Notes under the pieces: model-generated
Seen by the model: the letters and a program-made list of their open reading frames with translations, nothing else
Database searches by the model: none
Told to the model about the DNA's origin: nothing
Source of the DNA: Clostridium punense
GTDB taxonomy: Bacteria > Bacillota > Clostridia > Clostridiales > Clostridiaceae
Length of the DNA stretch: 64,000 nt
Direction: 5' to 3'
Assembly: GCF_017874425.1 (NCBI RefSeq)
Contig: NZ_JAGGLL010000005.1
Coordinates: 1 to 64,000 of the forward strand
In this document: positions 38,165 to 49,245 of the stretch, piece after piece
Layout of the letters: each line of letters starts with the position of its first letter
Position numbering within the stretch: position 1 is the stretch's first letter
Made by a program: the position numbers and the translations under genes

Positions 38165-39685
38165 TTACTTAAGTAGTTCCGGGCTCTTACTTAAAATATC
38201 AAAGAAGTCCTTATTAGTTTTTGTTTTTGATAAAACACTTAGTAACTTTTCTGTAACTGCTGCAGTGTTTCCCTCATTATACATAAGTTTTCTTATGTTA
38301 TAAGTAACCTCTAGCTCTGTTTTACTTAATAATAAGTCCTCTCTACGAGTACCAGATTTATAGATATCTATTGCAGGGAATATTCTTCTTTCCTGAAGAA
38401 TTCTATCTAAGTGCACTTCCATGTTGCCAGTACCCTTAAACTCCTCAAAAATCATATCATCCATTCTGCTTCCTGTTTCAACTAAAGCAGTGGCAAGAAT
38501 TGTTAAGCTTCCGCCTTCTTCAACGTTTCTAGCTGCTCCAAAAAACTTTTTAGGCATTAGAAGAGCTCCAGTATCAAGTCCCCCTGATAGGGTTCTTCCT
38601 GTTCTAGTAATAGTTAAGTTATAAGCTCTTGCTAGCCTTGTTATACTATCTAATAATATAACCACATCCTGACCCTGCTCTACACATCTTTTAGCTCTTT
38701 CTAAAACCATGTAAGCAACCTTAGCGTGATGTTCTGGTTCTTCATCGAAAGTAGAATAAATTACATCTCCATCAATAGATCTTTGCATATCAGTAACTTC
38801 TTCTGGTCTTTCATCAATTAGAAGTACAATAAGCTTTACCTCTGGATTATTTTTAGTTATGCTTTGAGCTATTTTCTTTAAAATGCTTGTTTTACCTGCT
38901 TTAGGTGGTGCTACAATAACACCTCTTTGTCCTTTTCCAATTGGAGATATTATATCCATAAGTCTTGAAGATAAATCCTCTGGATTAGTTTCAAGCTTTA
39001 TTTTCTCTTGTGGATATATTGGAGTTAGCTTTTCAAAAGGTACTCTTCTTATGGCTTTATCAGGATTCTCTCCATTAACCTTTTCCACATATAAAAGTGC
39101 CTTATACTTCTCTCCTTCTTTTGGAATTCTTACCTTACCTTGAACTTCATCTCCAACCTTTAGGTTAAATCTTCTAATTTGAGATAAGGAAACATAAATA
39201 TCATCATCTCCACTTAAGTAATTATTACTTCTTAAAAGACCAAAGTTACTATTATCACTAATTTCTAAAACACCTTTAGCAGAGTTTGATTCACTAATTA
39301 ATTCTTTTAGCTTTTCTCTTCTTTCCTCAAAGCTCTCTTCTTTTTCTTCTATAGCTTCCACCTTCCCAAAATCCTCAGAAGGAGTAGCTAAATCTTCATC
39401 CCTAGTGCTTTCAGTGAAAGTATTGTTATCTCTACTGTTGTTACCGAAAAAGCTTTCTTCACGACCCTTGTCCGAATCAACTTCCCTAGATTCCTTAAAA
39501 TCAGTTTTAGGACTAATTTTTTCTCTTAAAATTACCCCTTCTTTCTCAATGGCAACAGGAGAAACCCTTTTTATTTCCTCAGCAAGTTCTGCCTTTTTAA
39601 ACTTAGCAATGTTTTTTATACCAAGATTCTTAGCAACTTCTCTCAGTTCACTAAGATTCATATTATCTAACTCTTTATTAGTCAA
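38165..39685 (-). CDS. rho: Transcription termination factor Rho
   Basis: 506 aa RNA-dependent ATPase. N-terminal Rho_N helices ([30 protein letters not shown]), a polar acidic insert (about 50-150), RNA-binding domain ([34 protein letters not shown]) and ATPase core with Walker A ([16 protein letters not shown]) and Walker B ([16 protein letters not shown]). Start TTG at 39685 with GGAGGTGTAATAC. The insert is longer than in E. coli Rho, as usual in Firmicutes. Confidence 0.96.
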   Translation of the reverse strand: MTNKELDNMNLSELREVAKNLGIKNIAKFKKAELAEEIKRVSPVAIEKEGVILREKISPKTDFKESREVDSDKGREESFFGNNSRDNNTFTESTRDEDLATPSEDFGKVEAIEEKEESFEERREKLKELISESNSAKGVLEISDNSNFGLLRSNNYLSGDDDIYVSLSQIRRFNLKVGDEVQGKVRIPKEGEKYKALLYVEKVNGENPDKAIRRVPFEKLTPIYPQEKIKLETNPEDLSSRLMDIISPIGKGQRGVIVAPPKAGKTSILKKIAQSITKNNPEVKLIVLLIDERPEEVTDMQRSIDGDVIYSTFDEEPEHHAKVAYMVLERAKRCVEQGQDVVILLDSITRLARAYNLTITRTGRTLSGGLDTGALLMPKKFFGAARNVEEGGSLTILATALVETGSRMDDMIFEEFKGTGNMEVHLDRILQERRIFPAIDIYKSGTRREDLLLSKTELEVTYNIRKLMYNEGNTAAVTEKLLSVLSKTKTNKDFFDILSKSPELLK

Positions 39686-39768
39686 GTATTACACCTCCAA
39701 ATACCTAAAGACCATATAAAACTATATATAATTATAAATTCATGTTGGGATTAATTTAATTTGTATTT

Positions 39769-39945
39769 AGGCATCTAAAAATAAATAACAAGTTCAAGAT
39801 GTGACGGCTATTTTGCGTTCACAAGCAAGCTTGTGCCGACAAGGAAACAGGTTCCGCAGATAGTGGGGCTATCAAAGGGTTCTGTTGACGCAGTATATCA
39901 CAAAATAGACGAGCAGATTGACTTATTTATTTTTTGAAGATGCCT
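39769..39945. repeat. MITE-like element, copy F (177 bp, full form)
   Basis: Tips AGGCATCTAAAAATAAATAA and TTTTTTGAAGATGCCT. One TTCACAAGCAAGCTTGTG module, then ACAGGTTCCGCAGATAG, GTTCTGTTGACGCAGTAT and ACAAAATAGACGAGC. Confidence 0.88.
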
Positions 39946-40176
39946 TATAGTGGAATTTCTAAAAATATGCATAAATAAATTATTACCATCTTTTATTATA
40001 TTAACCATTAATTTTACAAGTCTTTGTATACATATCTAATTTATTTTAAAATGAAGAAAATTCAAATGAAAGTAAAAAAACAGAAGAAGTCCTTAAATAA
40101 TTTTATACCTATAAATATACACTAAATAAAATTAAAAAACTAGTAACTTTTATATTTTTATTTATGATAATTTAAA
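39946..40176. other. Gap between MITE copies F and G
   Basis: AT-rich, no gene or clear signal. Upstream of rho, so part of it may be the rho leader. Confidence 0.3.
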
Positions 40177-40219
40177 AGAGTGAAAGCAAAAGCATGTAAG
40201 GCGCCTTTACTTTCACTTT
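40177..40219 (-). terminator. Likely terminator of the two-component operon, displaced by MITE G
   Basis: AAGAGTGAAAG pairs with CTTTCACTTT, with an inner AAGGCGCCTT; on the minus strand TTTTAAATT follows. It directly abuts copy G, which separates it from the kinase stop codon. Confidence 0.5.
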
Positions 40220-40378
40220 AGGCATTTGAAAATAAATAACAAGTCAAAGATGTGAAGGATATTTTGAGTTAGACAAGGAAACAGGTTCTGCAGATAGTAG
40301 GCTATCTAAAGGTTCTGTTGACGCAGTATAACACAAAATAGCCGAGCATACTGACTTATTTATTTTTTGAAAATGCCT
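40220..40378. repeat. MITE-like element, copy G (159 bp)
   Basis: Tips AGGCATTTGAAAATAAATAA and TTTTTTGAAAATGCCT, without the TTCACAAGCAAGCTTGTG module. It ends three bases from the kinase stop codon. Confidence 0.88.
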
Positions 40379-40381
40379 TAA

Positions 40382-41755
40382 TTACTTAGGAAGGTAAACA
40401 ATAAACTCTGTACCTTCATTTATCTTGCTATTAACCTCAATGCTTCCTTTATGAGCCTCAATTATGGATTTAGTTATTGCAAGGCCAATGCCAGATCCCC
40501 CTGTAGCTCTAGCCCTTGACTCGTCTGCTCTATAGAACCTTTCAAAAATATAAGGTAAATGCTCCTTATCAATACCTATCCCCGTATCTCTCACCTTTAT
40601 AACCACTTTATTCTTCTCCTGAGAAATACTCAAATAAACTTCGCCACCTTCTAGGGTGTACTTTTCACTATTAGATACAATGTTTATAAGGGCTTGACTT
40701 AGCTTATCCTTATCTCCATGAATAAAAATGTCCTTAGGCTTATACTGAACTTTTATATTTTTATCTAGAAATTGTTTCTCAAAATTACTTAATATGCTAG
40801 AAATTAAATCTCCTATATTTATTTCACTATTGCTAAGAATAACTTCTTCCTCTTCAATCCTTGCAAGATTTTCTAAATCTCCTACTAGTCTATACAATCT
40901 AATAACCTCATCATTACAACTTTGAAGCCTTTCCGATGTAGGCTCCCATATGCCGTCAATCATTCCCTCTAAATTCCCCTGCAAGGTAGTTAAAGGTGTT
41001 CTTAGCTCATGTGACATATCCTTTGTAAGAACCTTGCGGAGATACTCTTGTTTTCTTAAAGAAGAAGATAAATTATTTACAGAATCCACAAGAGTATTCA
41101 TCTCCTCAATATCTGAGTCATTACTTATCATATTATAATTCCCCTTTGAGATCATAGCTGTAGAGGTAACTACCTTAGAAATCATGCTGCTTATTTTTGT
41201 GGATATAAGAAGTCCAATAGTTATAGATAAAATCAAAGCAACAATAGCCACAAAAATCATAGCATTTCTTAAACTTTTTAAGTAAACTAGATCATTATCT
41301 TTATAGTAAAAAGGACCATAATAACTTATATTAACTACTCCATGCTTTTCATTGTTTACAGTTAAGTCAAAAGTCTTTGTTACATACTTTATTGGAGCAC
41401 TTGAATTTCGCCTTGTGTTATTGCTTACATTTTGCAGTATGTTTTGGCACATACCATGATTAAATTTCATAGCATCCCATATTACATCTTTCTCATTGTT
41501 TAAAACTTCTATTATAAGTCCATTATTCATTGCATCTATTCCTATATTTTCAACGGCATAAACATTAAAGCTCCCACCTTTATATTGGTTTTCTAAATTT
41601 TGCACAATAGCCTCAGTTTTATCTTCAATGTTTTGTTGCACCAGCTTTTTATAGTTACTCTCCAATAGATTCATAGATAGAGCTCCAACTAAAATAATAC
41701 TTATTAAAGATACTATAATATTAGAAGTTATGAGTTTTCCTCTCAGCTTTATCAC
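40382..41755 (-). CDS. Sensor histidine kinase
   Basis: 457 aa. TM1 (about 9-30), extracytoplasmic sensor region (31-163), TM2 (164-186), HAMP (about 187-240), HisKA with DMSHELRTPL (His249) and HATPase with N (NIVSNSEKYT), G1 (VRDTGIGID), F (ERFYRADESR) and G2 (GGSGIGLAI) boxes. GTG at 41755 overlaps the regulator stop by 4 bases (GTGA). The signal is unknown; the sensor region contains a single Cys (Cys103). Confidence 0.93.
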   Translation of the reverse strand: MIKLRGKLITSNIIVSLISIILVGALSMNLLESNYKKLVQQNIEDKTEAIVQNLENQYKGGSFNVYAVENIGIDAMNNGLIIEVLNNEKDVIWDAMKFNHGMCQNILQNVSNNTRRNSSAPIKYVTKTFDLTVNNEKHGVVNISYYGPFYYKDNDLVYLKSLRNAMIFVAIVALILSITIGLLISTKISSMISKVVTSTAMISKGNYNMISNDSDIEEMNTLVDSVNNLSSSLRKQEYLRKVLTKDMSHELRTPLTTLQGNLEGMIDGIWEPTSERLQSCNDEVIRLYRLVGDLENLARIEEEEVILSNSEINIGDLISSILSNFEKQFLDKNIKVQYKPKDIFIHGDKDKLSQALINIVSNSEKYTLEGGEVYLSISQEKNKVVIKVRDTGIGIDKEHLPYIFERFYRADESRARATGGSGIGLAITKSIIEAHKGSIEVNSKINEGTEFIVYLPK

Positions 41756-42447
41756 TGCACTTCACCACCAAATTTATATCCAAAGCCGTGAACTGTTATG
41801 ATATATTTAGGCTTTCTCGTATTATCCTCAACCTTTTGTCTTAGATTTTTTATATGAGAATCAATGGTTCTATCGAAGCCTTCAAAATCCTCTCCTAGCA
41901 CATGGCTAATCAAATCCTCCCTACTGAACACTCTTTTAGGATTTTTCGCAAGAAGAGTTAAAATTTTAAATTCCGTGGCAGTTAAAGTTAATATTTTATC
42001 TCCTTTTTTAACTTCTAGGTTGTCTAAATCTATAAAAAGCTCTTCATTGTAAGTTAAAATATTCTCTGTTGAAAACTTGCTTTCATACCTTCTTATTAGA
42101 GCATTAACTCTAGCAACTAGTTGCTTAGGACTAAAGGGTTTTGTTACATAGTCATCACTTCCTATGTTAAGACCATTTATAATACTACTCTCATCCACCT
42201 TTGCAGTAAGCATTATTATTGGCATATCTGATTTCTTTCTAATAAGCCTACAAATTTCCTCACCTGTCATATCTGGAAGCATTAAATCCAGTACTGCTAG
42301 AGAAAAATCCTCTTCCGAAAGCCTACTTATGGCTCCTTTACCATCGGTAGCAGTAATAACCTCATAGCCTTCATGTTCTAAATAAGCCTTAACTATTTCT
42401 AGAATTTTAACTTCATCATCTACGGCTAAAATTTTTTTCTTGCTCAT
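41752..42447 (-). CDS. OmpR-family response regulator
   Basis: 231 aa. Receiver domain (1-118) with the phospho-acceptor Asp54 (AVLDLMLPDM), acidic pair Asp10-Asp11 and Lys103 (YVTKPF). C-terminal winged helix (about 128-228, TLTATEFKILTLLAKNPKRVFSREDLI...IDSHIKNLRQKVE). Coupled to the kinase by a 4-base overlap. Targets unknown. Confidence 0.94.
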   Translation of the reverse strand: MSKKKILAVDDEVKILEIVKAYLEHEGYEVITATDGKGAISRLSEEDFSLAVLDLMLPDMTGEEICRLIRKKSDMPIIMLTAKVDESSIINGLNIGSDDYVTKPFSPKQLVARVNALIRRYESKFSTENILTYNEELFIDLDNLEVKKGDKILTLTATEFKILTLLAKNPKRVFSREDLISHVLGEDFEGFDRTIDSHIKNLRQKVEDNTRKPKYIITVHGFGYKFGGEVQ

Positions 42448-42649
42448 AAATCATCACCTCATGTAATCCTATAGCTTAAATAAATTTAATGTTATCATAA
42501 TTTTATGGATATTATATGTAAACTACTATTATTATTCACAAAGTTTTTTAAAAACACTCTTCTTAGTTATTTGGTTATAAAACTAAATAACCTAAAGTTA
42601 AAGAATAAAAGTGAAAATTTACTATTCTTCAACCTTAGGCTTTTAAAGC

Positions 42650-44675
<2,026 letters not shown>

Positions 44676-45599
44676 TTATATTTCATATTTTTTAATTTTA
44701 TACTGAAGAGTTTGCCTTGGTATATCTAGAATTTTAGCTGCTTTAGAAATATTATAACCTGACATTATTACTGCCTCTTTAATATATTTCTTCTCATAAT
44801 ATTCTAATTTATCTTTCAAGGACCAACACATGAAGCTTCCCGTGTCCATTCTTAGACATAAATCCTCTAGCTCAATATAGCCTTCATTTCTTAAATTAAA
44901 AGCACCCTCTAGGATATGTTCAAGTTCTCTAACGTTTCCTTCATAGTCATGAGCTATTAGGGCCTTTAAAGCATCTTCTTTAATACCAGTAATTATTTTA
45001 TTAAACCTGTTATTAAACTTTTCAATAAAATGACTAACTAGCTTAGGAATATCCTCTTTTCTTTCATTAAGCTGAGGCAAATCAATTCTAAGCACATTGA
45101 GCCTATAGTACAAATCTCTTCTAAGCTTCTCACCACCTACAAGCTCCTCTGGATTTTCATTTAAAGATGCAACAATCCTTACATCTACTTTTTTACTAAC
45201 AGTATCCCCAACTCTTCTAATCTCTCCATCTTGCAGTACCCTTAGTAACTTCCCTTGAAAGTTTATAGGCATAGAGTTAAGCTCATCTAAATATAATGTT
45301 CCACCATCAGCAAGTTCAAATAAGCCTAGCTTTGATTCAGCTCCTGTGAAACTTCCTTTTGACACCCCAAAGAAAATACTCTCCAGAAGATTTTCTGGTA
45401 TAGCTGCACAGTTTTGCGGTATAAAGCTTTTATTTCTTCTTGAAGAACCTTCATGAATAGCTTGTACAACAAGTTCTTTCCCAGTGCCTGTATCTCCATA
45501 TATAAGAACTGGTGAGGTGGTATTGCAAGCCTTCTTACCCAATTCCTTAACTCTTTTTATACTTTTACTATCTCCAACAATATCATCAAAAGTATACAT
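44676..45599 (-). CDS. Sigma-54-dependent activator without sensor domain
   Basis: 307 aa. AAA+ domain (about 4-235) with Walker A GDTGTGKE (35-42), GSFTGA (82-87) as the sigma-54 contact loop, Walker B GGTLYLDELNSMP and arginine finger region LRRDLYYRLNVLRIDLP. A Fis-type helix-turn-helix ends the protein (MSGYNISKAAKILDIPRQTLQYKI). There is no PAS, GAF or receiver domain. The usual GAFTGA has Ala to Ser. ATG at 45599. No target -24/-12 promoter seen in the window. Confidence 0.9.
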   Translation of the reverse strand: MYTFDDIVGDSKSIKRVKELGKKACNTTSPVLIYGDTGTGKELVVQAIHEGSSRRNKSFIPQNCAAIPENLLESIFFGVSKGSFTGAESKLGLFELADGGTLYLDELNSMPINFQGKLLRVLQDGEIRRVGDTVSKKVDVRIVASLNENPEELVGGEKLRRDLYYRLNVLRIDLPQLNERKEDIPKLVSHFIEKFNNRFNKIITGIKEDALKALIAHDYEGNVRELEHILEGAFNLRNEGYIELEDLCLRMDTGSFMCWSLKDKLEYYEKKYIKEAVIMSGYNISKAAKILDIPRQTLQYKIKKYEI

Positions 45600-45648
45600 A
45601 AATTTTGCCCCCAAGTTTTAACCCTTTATATAATAAACAATTTTTACT

Positions 45649-46071
45649 TTAGTTTTGCTTTACATCAATAATAGCTATAAGCTTTGTATTAATACTTTGC
45701 TTGCCATCAACAAAAATATCATACTCAAGGTCTACAGTTCCACCTAAATCATTTATATCAATTTTTAGACTTCTTGTTTTCACCTGTAATGCTAACCCAC
45801 CTTGAGGTGTATTATATAAAATGGAGGTACTATGGCCTCTCTTAAACTCCATCACAGTATTAATTTCACCTTCACGGATTAAGTTAAAATAATCCTTACC
45901 AATTTTAAATATAGTTGTAGTGTCTCCCATACCAGAAAGTTCTGACTCCTCATAGGTTGCCACAAAAACTTCCTCTTCTTTGCAGAAGGTTCCTATACTT
46001 ACAACTTCAATCTTTTCATCTTCTTCATGATTTTGAATGCTTGCCACTTTTATAACTGCGTTATTCTTCAT
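45649..46071 (-). CDS. DUF1934 (YwiB-like) beta-barrel protein
   Basis: 140 aa cytoplasmic protein matching the DUF1934/YwiB pattern (VIKVASIQNH start; GKDYFNLIREGEINTVMEFKRGHSTSILYNTPQGGLALQVKTRSL). Lipocalin-like barrel by family; function unknown. 50 bases upstream of the sigma-54 activator on the same strand. ATG with AGGAGTTAAAT. Confidence 0.8.
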   Translation of the reverse strand: MKNNAVIKVASIQNHEEDEKIEVVSIGTFCKEEEVFVATYEESELSGMGDTTTIFKIGKDYFNLIREGEINTVMEFKRGHSTSILYNTPQGGLALQVKTRSLKIDINDLGGTVDLEYDIFVDGKQSINTKLIAIIDVKQN

Positions 46072-46099
46072 ATTTAACTCCTCTTAAATTCTTTAGATT

Positions 46100-46119
46100 A
46101 GGCATTTGAAGATGCCTTA
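46100..46119. repeat. MITE-like element, copy H (20-bp tip-to-tip remnant)
   Basis: AGGCATTTGAAGATGCCTTA consists of just the two terminal repeats of the family joined together. Confidence 0.55.
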
Positions 46120-46260
46120 ATTTATATTTTACATAGAATTATCAAACAACTAACTTCTCTTAGAAAACTTAAATGAACCTCTCAGTATTCACTTATAAGA
46201 TATTAAGTCTCACTTTTCATTCCTCTATTAAATAATATCATTTTTCCTATAAAACTTAAA

Positions 46261-46301
46261 TAACCAAGCTATGAAATTCCTTTAATTTCATAGCTTGGTT
46301 A
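46261..46301 (-). terminator. Terminator of ddl
   Basis: TAACCAAGCTATGAAATT and its complement, loop of five; T-rich tail on the minus strand; 7 bases past the ddl stop. Confidence 0.88.
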
Positions 46302-46307
46302 TTAATC

Positions 46308-47339
46308 CTAACTATTATTTCTTTCTATAGCTAATTCAATAAGCTCATCAATTAAAGCTGGATAAGAAAGTCCCGTTGCTTCCCACATTTTAGGGTACAT
46401 GCTAATACTTGTGAAGCCTGGAATTGTGTTAACTTCGTTTAAGTAAACTTCCTCTGTGTCCTTATCCACTAAAAAGTCTACTCTAGCCATTCCTGAACAA
46501 TCTAGCTTTTTATAAATCTTAACTGCTAAATCTCTTATAATACTTAACTTTTCCTCTGGCAATGCTGCTGGAATTAAAAGCTTAGAAGCTGCATTTTGAT
46601 ACTTTGCTTCATAATCATAGAATTCCTTAGCCGGAATAATCTCTCCTGGAATAGAGGCCTTAGGGTCATCATTTCCTAACACAGATACTTCTATCTCCCT
46701 AGCATTTAATCCCTCTTCAACCAAAACCTTTCTGTCATGGTTTAGCGCTAATTCTAATCCTTTAACAAGCTCTTCTCTGTTATGAGCCTTAGTAATTCCT
46801 ACTGAAGATCCACTGTTTGCTGGTTTAACAAAGCAAGGATATCCTAAATTTTCTTCTATGGCCTTAACAAAAACGCTGCTATCCTTTTTATAATCAAAGG
46901 TTGTAACTACTACATATTTAGCTTGCTTAATGTTTCCATGTTCTAATAAGTACTTAGTATAAATTTTATCCATACATACTGCTGAACTCATTACAGAAGG
47001 GCCTACACAAGGGATATTCATTAACTTACATAACCCTTGAATTGTACCATCTTCTCCATACATTCCATGAAGTACAGGAAATACAACTTCAACTTTTTTA
47101 TCTACAAGAACTTCTAACCCATTAGAAACTTTATTTTCATTATCCTGTTCCCATTGTCCGCTGGCAATATTTTCATATTCTCCCTTGTATAAAAACCACT
47201 TACCTTCTTTTGTGATTCCTATTGGGTAAATATTATACTTTTCATTGTTTATATGATTTAAAACTGATGTAGCTGACACTCTAGAAACCTCATGCTCTGT
47301 AGACTGCCCTCCAAATAATATAGCTACATTTTTCTTCAT
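46308..47339 (-). CDS. ddl: D-alanine--D-alanine ligase
   Basis: 343 aa ATP-grasp enzyme forming the D-Ala-D-Ala end of the peptidoglycan stem. VAILFGGQSTEHEVSRVSA, HGMYGEDGTIQGL, PCFVKPANSGSSVGITKA and VYLNEVNTIPGFTSISMYPKMWEATGL are diagnostic; the Tyr in the last segment fits the D-Ala (vancomycin-sensitive) type. ATG at 47339 with AGGAGAGATAACT. Confidence 0.96.
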   Translation of the reverse strand: MKKNVAILFGGQSTEHEVSRVSATSVLNHINNEKYNIYPIGITKEGKWFLYKGEYENIASGQWEQDNENKVSNGLEVLVDKKVEVVFPVLHGMYGEDGTIQGLCKLMNIPCVGPSVMSSAVCMDKIYTKYLLEHGNIKQAKYVVVTTFDYKKDSSVFVKAIEENLGYPCFVKPANSGSSVGITKAHNREELVKGLELALNHDRKVLVEEGLNAREIEVSVLGNDDPKASIPGEIIPAKEFYDYEAKYQNAASKLLIPAALPEEKLSIIRDLAVKIYKKLDCSGMARVDFLVDKDTEEVYLNEVNTIPGFTSISMYPKMWEATGLSYPALIDELIELAIERNNS

Positions 47340-47610
47340 AGTTATCTCTCCTAACAATAATTTATATTAACAATTTATTCAATATAGTATTCTCTTGTGA
47401 AACATATCTTAACTTTAAACCTATATTAAATAGGGTTATTACACTAATCACCAGATAGATTTAAAGCTTAAACAACAACCTTCAAAAAAAACTTCTACTG
47501 ATTTTCTTTATTCCTTACTCTTAAATAATTCTATGCCTATCTTCTTATTTCTTCAACCTTTAAAATGAAGTTTTTATGATTTAGCTTAAAGTTTAAATTT
47601 TACGAAAATT

Positions 47611-47770
47611 AGGTTCCTGAAAATAAATATTAAGTGAAAAATATGAAGTATATTTTGCATTCACAAGCAAGCTTGTGTTCACAAGCAAGCTTGCGCAGAC
47701 AAGGAACCTGTTAATGCATTATAACGTAAAATAAACAAGCATATTGACTTGTTTATTTTCGAAGATGCTT
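47611..47770. repeat. MITE-like element, copy I (160 bp, two 18-bp modules)
   Basis: Tips AGGTTCCTGAAAATAAATAT and TTTCGAAGATGCTT. Two tandem TTCACAAGCAAGCTTGYG modules are present. It directly abuts the hairpin at 47771. Confidence 0.8.
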
Positions 47771-47808
47771 AAAGGTCAGCAAAGTAATTTTCTTCTTTGC
47801 TGACCTTT
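47771..47808. terminator. Strong hairpin, likely terminator
   Basis: AAAGGTCAGCAAAG and CTTTGCTGACCTTT form a 14-bp stem, 230 bases past spoIIR. It may end the spoIIR transcript or the RNA candidate at 47874-47964. Confidence 0.55.
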
Positions 47809-47873
47809 AATACTTATATTTCATAAATTGAATCCTATTAGATAAATGCTCTACTGCTTATCATTATTAAAGC

Positions 47874-47964
47874 AAAGATAAGAGAAAGGAGATTATATTG
47901 GGGGAGGTTCTCTTATCTTTACTTATAATCATAATCGAAGGAGAAAACCTCCTTCAATTCGATT
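47874..47964 (-). ncRNA. Two adjacent hairpins with a C-rich loop, candidate small RNA or spoIIR 3' UTR
   Basis: AAAGATAAGAGAA pairs perfectly with TTCTCTTATCTTT (47874-47886, 47908-47920). On the minus strand the loop reads ACCTCCCCC plus CTCCTT, complementary to Shine-Dalgarno sequences. A second hairpin (47933-47964) has stem GAAGGAG/CTCCTTC inside AATCGA/TCGATT. No promoter of its own was found, so a 3' UTR is equally possible. Confidence 0.35.
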
Positions 47965-48039
47965 AGCTATTTACTTAGTTTCATTAATACTTTTAGTACA
48001 CGAATGCAACTAACTATCTTCTAAAAGCTTATATCTATT

Positions 48040-48879
48040 TTAATTAATTATATCTTTTAATATTTCCCCAATTTTAAATTTTATTACTATATTGTTATCC
48101 TCAGTATTATCTACAATTTTTTCTTTTTCTAAACTCAAAGTTTTATTTAAATTATTTTTTTCTTTTTCTGTAGTATTCTTTTTAGCAGTTGAATTGCTTG
48201 ACTTCTTTGCAGTACTTTTATTACTTTCCTTTGATACTGTTGCATTTTTCTTTTGTTCACTTACTTTGTTATCAACCATTTTATACTCATCCTCAGAAAG
48301 CACTTCTTTCATTTCTTTTTCTGTTTCTTCATATGCTACTGCCCCTTTGGTTACATCTACAAAGCATATTGGCGGGAACATAACACACCACCAGTTTTTA
48401 CCTTCTCCACTTCCTATAAGTATTCTATAAGCTTCATATTCACCCTGTGGAAGTGTGATATTTCCATAAGTCTTAACTGGAAAATACTCTCTTGAAAGAG
48501 TTGAATCTACTTTATAACTATAACCGTTTGCTTCAATCACAGTTCTTGCAATATTTAATATATTTTCATTTTCTCTTTTAAGAATTTCTCTTGAGTTGTC
48601 AATGTCCTTACTATCTTTTAGCATTGGTTGAATATATTTTAAAACCTCATCTCTAACCTTTAATTTTAGAGCTTGATCCTTTTCTTCATCACTATTTGCA
48701 ATAACATGGAATCTAATTAATTTTTCTGAAATATCTTCTATTGTTGAGTCAACTACTTCTTCCTCGTTTATTTGTAAAGTTTGTGCATTTGCAGCACCTA
48801 TATTTTTAGCACTATATAAACCTGTCAAGAATGTTAATATAACTAATACTGTAACCACCATTGTTAAAAACTTTTTCAT
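48040..48879 (-). CDS. spoIIR: Stage II sporulation protein R
   Basis: 279 aa. Secreted by the forespore to trigger SpoIIGA and so activate pro-sigma-E in the mother cell. Signal peptide (about 1-30), then the SpoIIR domain (LIRFHVIANSDEEKDQALKLKVRDEVLKYIQPML; GEGKNWWCVMFPPICFVDV). Residues after about 205 are a long Lys/Ser/Asn/Thr-rich tail, poorly conserved in this family. ATG at 48879. A sigma-F promoter lies upstream. Confidence 0.95.
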   Translation of the reverse strand: MKKFLTMVVTVLVILTFLTGLYSAKNIGAANAQTLQINEEEVVDSTIEDISEKLIRFHVIANSDEEKDQALKLKVRDEVLKYIQPMLKDSKDIDNSREILKRENENILNIARTVIEANGYSYKVDSTLSREYFPVKTYGNITLPQGEYEAYRILIGSGEGKNWWCVMFPPICFVDVTKGAVAYEETEKEMKEVLSEDEYKMVDNKVSEQKKNATVSKESNKSTAKKSSNSTAKKNTTEKEKNNLNKTLSLEKEKIVDNTEDNNIVIKFKIGEILKDIIN

Positions 48880-48925
48880 TTTATTTCTCCCCCTTGAATC
48901 CCTTAATTAATTACTGTTATATCCT

Positions 48926-48954
48926 AATTATTACCAAGAGGACAAGTTCTATAC
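48926..48954 (-). promoter_or_regulatory. Sigma-F promoter of spoIIR
   Basis: -35 GTATA (48950-48954), 14-base spacer and -10 GGTAATAAT(T) (48926-48935), which fits GGNNANANT in full. It ends about 46 bases before the spoIIR start. spoIIR is a classic sigma-F gene, so sequence and biology agree. Confidence 0.75.
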
Positions 48955-49154
48955 ACTGACTGAGAAAAATTTTAAATTATTTTTATTTAAGAGGAAGAAT
49001 AGAAAACTCTAGATAAGAACAAATGCGTGTATGCACACTCCCTTTTAAAAGCTAGCGATTGCTTACACCTTTTTACACTTATTCTGAAACCCTGTGACTT
49101 CAACACCTTCCAGGCATTTTGCTAGCGCAAAAAAGTTGAATTTCCTATAGAATT
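48955..49154. other. Gap between spoIIR and gerC
   Basis: No gene supported. GCTAGCG occurs at about 49051 and 49121; its meaning is unclear. Confidence 0.3.
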
Positions 49155-49178
49155 AAAAAAAAGCCCCTAGAGGGCTTT
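49155..49178 (-). terminator. Terminator of the ger operon
   Basis: On the minus strand AAAGCCCTC pairs with GGGGCTTT (one mismatch or bulge), followed by at least seven Ts. Confidence 0.85.
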
Positions 49179-49245
49179 GTTAAAACTCTAAGAAGCCTTC
49201 CTTCTAAGAATTCCAGCAAAAGCTCTCTAGTTGGCTTCTTTTTCT

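Noticed and set aside
47651-47695. Short direct repeats as a CRISPR array
   Set aside because: The tandem TTCACAAGCAAGCTTGYG units have no spacers and belong to the MITE family; no cas genes are in the window.
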